NCBI RefSeq assembly: GCF_036226605.1
Contig: NZ_CP109000.1
Coordinates: forward strand, 7,622,501-7,686,500
Length of the DNA: 64,000 bases
DNA from: Streptomyces sp. NBC_00704
GTDB lineage: Bacteria > Actinomycetota > Actinomycetes > Streptomycetales > Streptomycetaceae
Direction of reading: 5' to 3'
The notes beneath the pieces are model-generated. The model was not told the origin of the DNA. It was given only the letters and a program-made list of their open reading frames with translations, and did no database searches. This document shows, in pieces, positions 61,393 through 64,000 of the stretch. Every line of letters begins with the position of its first letter. Within the stretch, counting starts at the first letter, position 1. Position numbers and translations under genes: made by a program.

Positions 61393-61566
61393 TTTCCCTG
61401 CTTCGGGTTGCGATTTCTCGCCGCCTGGCGAAGCAGACGTGCCCATGCCAGGCCGGCGCACTGCGCCGTTCACGCGCTGGGCCGGAAGAGTGAGGCGGTC
61501 CTTGCTCACGGATTCGGGCGACGGGGTCTGGCAGTGTTGCGTGGCCGCCACCGGACCGGACTCGTC

Positions 61567-61929
61567 ATGGCACGTCCGGCACGGTCTTCCCCGCTTGCCA
61601 TGGTCCTCTTGGAGGGGCACGTGCCCAGCGCATCGCAGACAGCCTTCACCGTGGGTGACGCGACCCACCGTCTCACGGCCGACATGGTCCACACCGCCGT
61701 GGCTCGTCTGACGCCCGCCGACTCGGCGGATCTTCACCCCAACCGGAGCTGGTACGCCCTGGTCGGCACCCATCTCTACTACGTGGTGGATGTGGTCGAA
61801 GAGGCCACCGGGGCACGGGGCGTGAAGGTGAAGCCGGCGCGTCTGGGTCTGGCCGACCTCGGATTCCCGGTCTTCGCGCTGGGCTGGAGCGCGCTGCTGA
61901 CCAAGGGGCATCCGGGGCACACCGACTGA
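61567..61929 (+). CDS. Hypothetical protein
   Basis: 120 residues from ATG 61567, chosen because sequence before it in the frame is Arg/Cys-rich and unlikely to be coding. The body (PLAMVLLEGHVPSASQTAFT, LTADMVHTAVARLTPADSAD, WYALVGTHLYYVVDVVEEAT) looks like a folded small domain. No clear ribosome binding site. The strong terminator at 61993-62030 supports it. Family unknown. Confidence 0.5.
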   Translation: MARPARSSPLAMVLLEGHVPSASQTAFTVGDATHRLTADMVHTAVARLTPADSADLHPNRSWYALVGTHLYYVVDVVEEATGARGVKVKPARLGLADLGFPVFALGWSALLTKGHPGHTD

Positions 61930-61992
61930 CCGCCCACGCAAGTACCCCTGCGGCCGCTACCCCGGTTGTGTCGGTCTGAAGCCGCCCGCGCA

Positions 61993-62030
61993 GACCGGCT
62001 CCGGGTCTGGGAGCAGACCCGGAGCCGGTC
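61993..62030. terminator. Bidirectional terminator, 17-bp perfect stem
   Basis: GACCGGCTCCGGGTCTG (61993-62009) pairs with CAGACCCGGAGCCGGTC (62014-62030) around GGAG. It sits between the plus-strand hypothetical gene and the minus-strand GH12 gene. Confidence 0.88.
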
Positions 62031-62077
62031 GAAATGCCGGCCGCGCGAGGCGACTTGGACGGATCGGGCCGGACCGG

Positions 62078-62791
62078 TCAGGAACTGGAGACCGAGAACG
62101 AGTTCGTCGTGAAGTTCAGACCGCCGGACGCGGACGTGATCTCGTAGCCGAACTGCACGTCGCCGAGGGTGACGTCACCGATCCAGCGCTTGGTGTTCTT
62201 GATCCAGTTCATCACCGCCAGGATGTCCACGGTCCCGGAACTGGTGTTGGAGGTGCGGACGAAGGAGAACACCGCGTTGTTGCCGTTGCTGCCCTTGTAC
62301 ACCGTCCAGGTGCTGCCGCCGACGGAGACGTTGCCCTGGGACGTGCCGAGCGGGCCGACCGGTCCCGTCTTGTTCATCCAGAGCATGATCTCGTTGGCCT
62401 TGTTCGAGTCCCAGACGTCGTACGCGGTCTCGTACGCGCCGCTCGACGGGACGCTCACGTTGAAGCTGGACTTCACCGAACCCAGGGCGCTGAGCTTCTT
62501 GCCCACGTAACGGGTGGCGTTGGGGTACGACTTGATGCCGCCGGTGTTCGGGTGGTTGGCCCACACTCCCCAGTTGCTGTACGAGTTCGCCCAGATCGTC
62601 TGAGAGCCGGCCCCCTGTCCCCAGACGTCGTTGTAGAGCGTGTAACCGCCGTTCGACCAGCTGCCCCACTGGTCACTGGACGACCAGGTGGCGGCCTGGG
62701 CGGGCGCCGCCGCCAGTCCGACCGCGGCGGTGGCGGCGGCGATGAGGCCGACGAGGGCTGCACGTGGCTTGGTGCGCAGGGCTGAGAACAT
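62078..62791 (-). CDS. Secreted GH12 endo-beta-1,4-glucanase
   Basis: 237 residues from ATG 62791. The signal peptide ends AAPAQA (about residue 33). Mature GH12 beta-jelly-roll: TWSSSDQWGSWSNGGYTLYN, catalytic nucleophile Glu134 in NEIMLWMN, acid/base Glu217 in FGYEITSASGG. It hydrolyses cellulose or xyloglucan internally. No cellulose-binding module is attached. GAAGCGCTTC-type sites upstream suggest LacI-family (CebR-like) repression. Confidence 0.94.
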   Translation of the reverse strand: MFSALRTKPRAALVGLIAAATAAVGLAAAPAQAATWSSSDQWGSWSNGGYTLYNDVWGQGAGSQTIWANSYSNWGVWANHPNTGGIKSYPNATRYVGKKLSALGSVKSSFNVSVPSSGAYETAYDVWDSNKANEIMLWMNKTGPVGPLGTSQGNVSVGGSTWTVYKGSNGNNAVFSFVRTSNTSSGTVDILAVMNWIKNTKRWIGDVTLGDVQFGYEITSASGGLNFTTNSFSVSSS

Positions 62792-62863
62792 GGGGGCTCC
62801 GTCTCTTCGGCTTCGACGGCTCGAAATCACGAACCCGGCACGGCGGGACCGCTGACCGCTTTC

Positions 62864-62879
62864 GTCGAAGCGCTTCAAC
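62864..62879. promoter_or_regulatory. LacI-type operator upstream of the GH12 gene, site 1
   Basis: GTCGAAGCGCTTCAAC contains the perfect palindrome GAAGCGCTTC (62867-62876), centred about 80 bp from the GH12 start. It resembles operators of actinomycete LacI-family sugar regulators. Confidence 0.6.
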
Positions 62880-62944
62880 TGTGGGGGGAGAAGCTGCTGG
62901 TGCTGTCTTCGGAGGGATGCGGAATACGATGACAGTCGAATAAT

Positions 62945-62955
62945 CGAAGCGCAAC
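62945..62955. promoter_or_regulatory. LacI-type half-operator, site 2
   Basis: CGAAGCGCAAC keeps one arm of the site-1 palindrome, about 160 bp upstream of the GH12 start. Confidence 0.3.
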
Positions 62956-63063
62956 ATCGTGTTACAGGGGAATTTCGGGAGGGTGGACAGCCCGTAGCCC
63001 ACCGGCCCGTTCCGGCCGCTCAGCCGGCAACACGCTTGCACGCAGGTGTCATGCCGCATGATT

Positions 63064-63077
63064 GTCGAAGCGCTTGA
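63064..63077. promoter_or_regulatory. LacI-type operator, site 3
   Basis: GTCGAAGCGCTTGA contains AAGCGCTT (63068-63075), a distal copy about 200 bp upstream of site 1. The rest of 62792-63389 holds no supported gene. Confidence 0.45.
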
Positions 63078-63389
63078 CGCACCCGCGCTGACGGAACGCG
63101 TACCCCCCTGCGGGCCCCGCGGCAACCGGCAGGCAGGAGAGAGCCGCCACGCCCGGCGAGCGGGCCCATCGCTCGGCGGTCGGAACGCCCGGCCGGGCGC
63201 GGCCAGGGATTATGCTCGCAATCTGGTTCGTCGGTTCCAACGGGTGTCTGGGAAGGCCGAGTTGACCGCGATTCCCCCCGTCCTTCCGGGTCTCGGCAGC
63301 GCCGAACCCCGCAGGACTGCCGGAGTCGCCTCTCGCGCCCCCGCCGGGTTCACGGGACGCCGGCGACTCGTCGCGGGAGGGGGAGCGGG

Positions 63390-64000
63390 ATGAGGCATGT
63401 GCCTTTCTTCCGGTGGGTGGTGACGTTGGGCTTCGTGCTCGTCGCCTGTGCCGTGGGGCTGTACGCCGCCGGGCCGGACCTGCCTGAAACGCGCCAGATC
63501 GACCTGACGGTGCTCGATGAGAAGGCCGACGGATCGTGCAGGGTCAGCTGGCCGGACCCCTATCGGAAACGGGTGAGGGAAGCCTCCTACCAGTGCGATC
63601 CCGACCGTTCCGACCTCCTCAAGGCGCCGCAGTACTCCGAAGACCACCGTTATGGCTGGGAGACCGGCTTCATGCTCACCGAGGGGCCGGAGCGAGGGAA
63701 TCTGGAGGACCTCGCCACCGAGCAGGACCCGAGTACGTCGGACACCCTCCTGTTGTTCGGGCTGCCGCTCGTCGCCCTCGGTCTGCTCGGCGGGAACATC
63801 CGAGCCCTGCCCCGGATCTTCGGGGTGCAGGCCCGGCTCGTCCACCGCGCGACCGCCCTGTCCGAGGCCGCGAGGTCTGCGGCCGAGGACTACGAACGGG
63901 CGGTCGCGGCGGCAAGGGAGGCGGGACGCCGGCACGCCCTTCCCCGCGGCCCCGACAGCGGCCCCGGCTCCCCGCTGATCACGGCGCTCTGGGTGCTGCG
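63390..64000 (+). CDS. Membrane protein, partial at the window end
   Basis: ATG 63390 follows GGGAGGGGGAGC, and the frame stays open for 203 codons to the right edge. An N-terminal hydrophobic segment (VVTLGFVLVACAVGLYAAG), an extracytoplasmic stretch with two Cys (DGSCRVSWPDPYRK; ASYQCDPD), a second membrane segment (LLLFGLPLVALGLLGGN) and a helical Ala-rich region (ARSAAEDYERAVAAARE) are visible. No family recognised. Confidence 0.7.
   Translation, partial: MRHVPFFRWVVTLGFVLVACAVGLYAAGPDLPETRQIDLTVLDEKADGSCRVSWPDPYRKRVREASYQCDPDRSDLLKAPQYSEDHRYGWETGFMLTEGPERGNLEDLATEQDPSTSDTLLLFGLPLVALGLLGGNIRALPRIFGVQARLVHRATALSEAARSAAEDYERAVAAAREAGRRHALPRGPDSGPGSPLITALWVL

Overview
The window is high-GC actinomycete chromosome and almost certainly Streptomyces. 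The signs are strong G/C bias at third codon positions, many GTG and TTG starts, ATGA/GTGA translational coupling, mycothiol-type enzymes (DinB/DUF664, S-(hydroxymethyl)mycothiol dehydrogenase), a DUF574 methyltransferase, a SCO6745-like protein, a TipA-type MerR regulator and a GH12 cellulase. No rRNA, prophage or CRISPR array is visible. The only tRNA-like sequence (4244-4361) is abnormal.

Layout. 1-9.7 kb is accessory and hypothetical: the tail of an upstream gene with its terminator, a TPR membrane protein, a DUF7691-like protein, a DUF4157 (eCIS-core) putative toxin with a small partner, the tRNA-like element, a SAM methyltransferase, VOC and ABM proteins and a frameshifted HEAT-repeat gene. 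9.9-12 kb holds a TipAS-type MerR regulator coupled to a glycosyltransferase. 12-15.3 kb holds a decayed IS5-family transposase, an intact IS5-family element with 17-bp inverted repeats and a 3-bp target duplication, and a DUF4246 oxygenase-like gene whose stop codon lies at the element's edge. 15.6-20.5 kb holds a lipoprotein, a LysR/SCO6745 divergon, DHFR-like and NIPSNAP proteins and a secreted HAD protein followed by hexanucleotide repeats.

20.8-27.2 kb holds a coupled minus-strand cassette (ATP-grasp ligase, PEP-dependent synthetase-like enzyme, MFS exporter) diverging from a PAS-LuxR regulator across a 10-2-10 perfect dyad. This is a candidate small peptide or amino-acid-derived metabolite locus. 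27.3-32.1 kb holds a Trypco1 protein followed by a trypsin-nSTAND ATPase-WD40 giant, the architecture of predicted NTP-dependent conflict systems. 33-35.2 kb holds TetR and an FAD monooxygenase separated by a scar of a lost MFS pump between two operator-like repeats. 35.4-36.9 kb holds two peptidoglycan hydrolases sharing a duplicated N-terminal domain.

37.8-58.3 kb is a methylated-amine catabolic island: purU; betaine aldehyde dehydrogenase with a glycine-betaine-type ABC importer; dimethylglycine oxidase; a folD remnant; a 30-codon His-rich ORF; sarcosine oxidase beta, a fused delta-alpha protein and gamma; an IclR regulator; mycothiol-dependent formaldehyde dehydrogenase plus an MBL hydrolase; a Rieske betaine demethylase; and glyA. 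Together they would take betaine aldehyde to glycine betaine, then dimethylglycine, sarcosine, glycine and serine, with C1 units carried on folate or detoxified through mycothiol. GTTGCGCAAC-like motifs at several promoters suggest IclR control of the island.

58.5-61.4 kb is a minus-strand MarR / NTF2-like / MBL-fold / DsbA-like group. 61.5-64 kb holds a hypothetical gene, a secreted GH12 glucanase with LacI-type operator motifs, and a membrane protein running off the window end.
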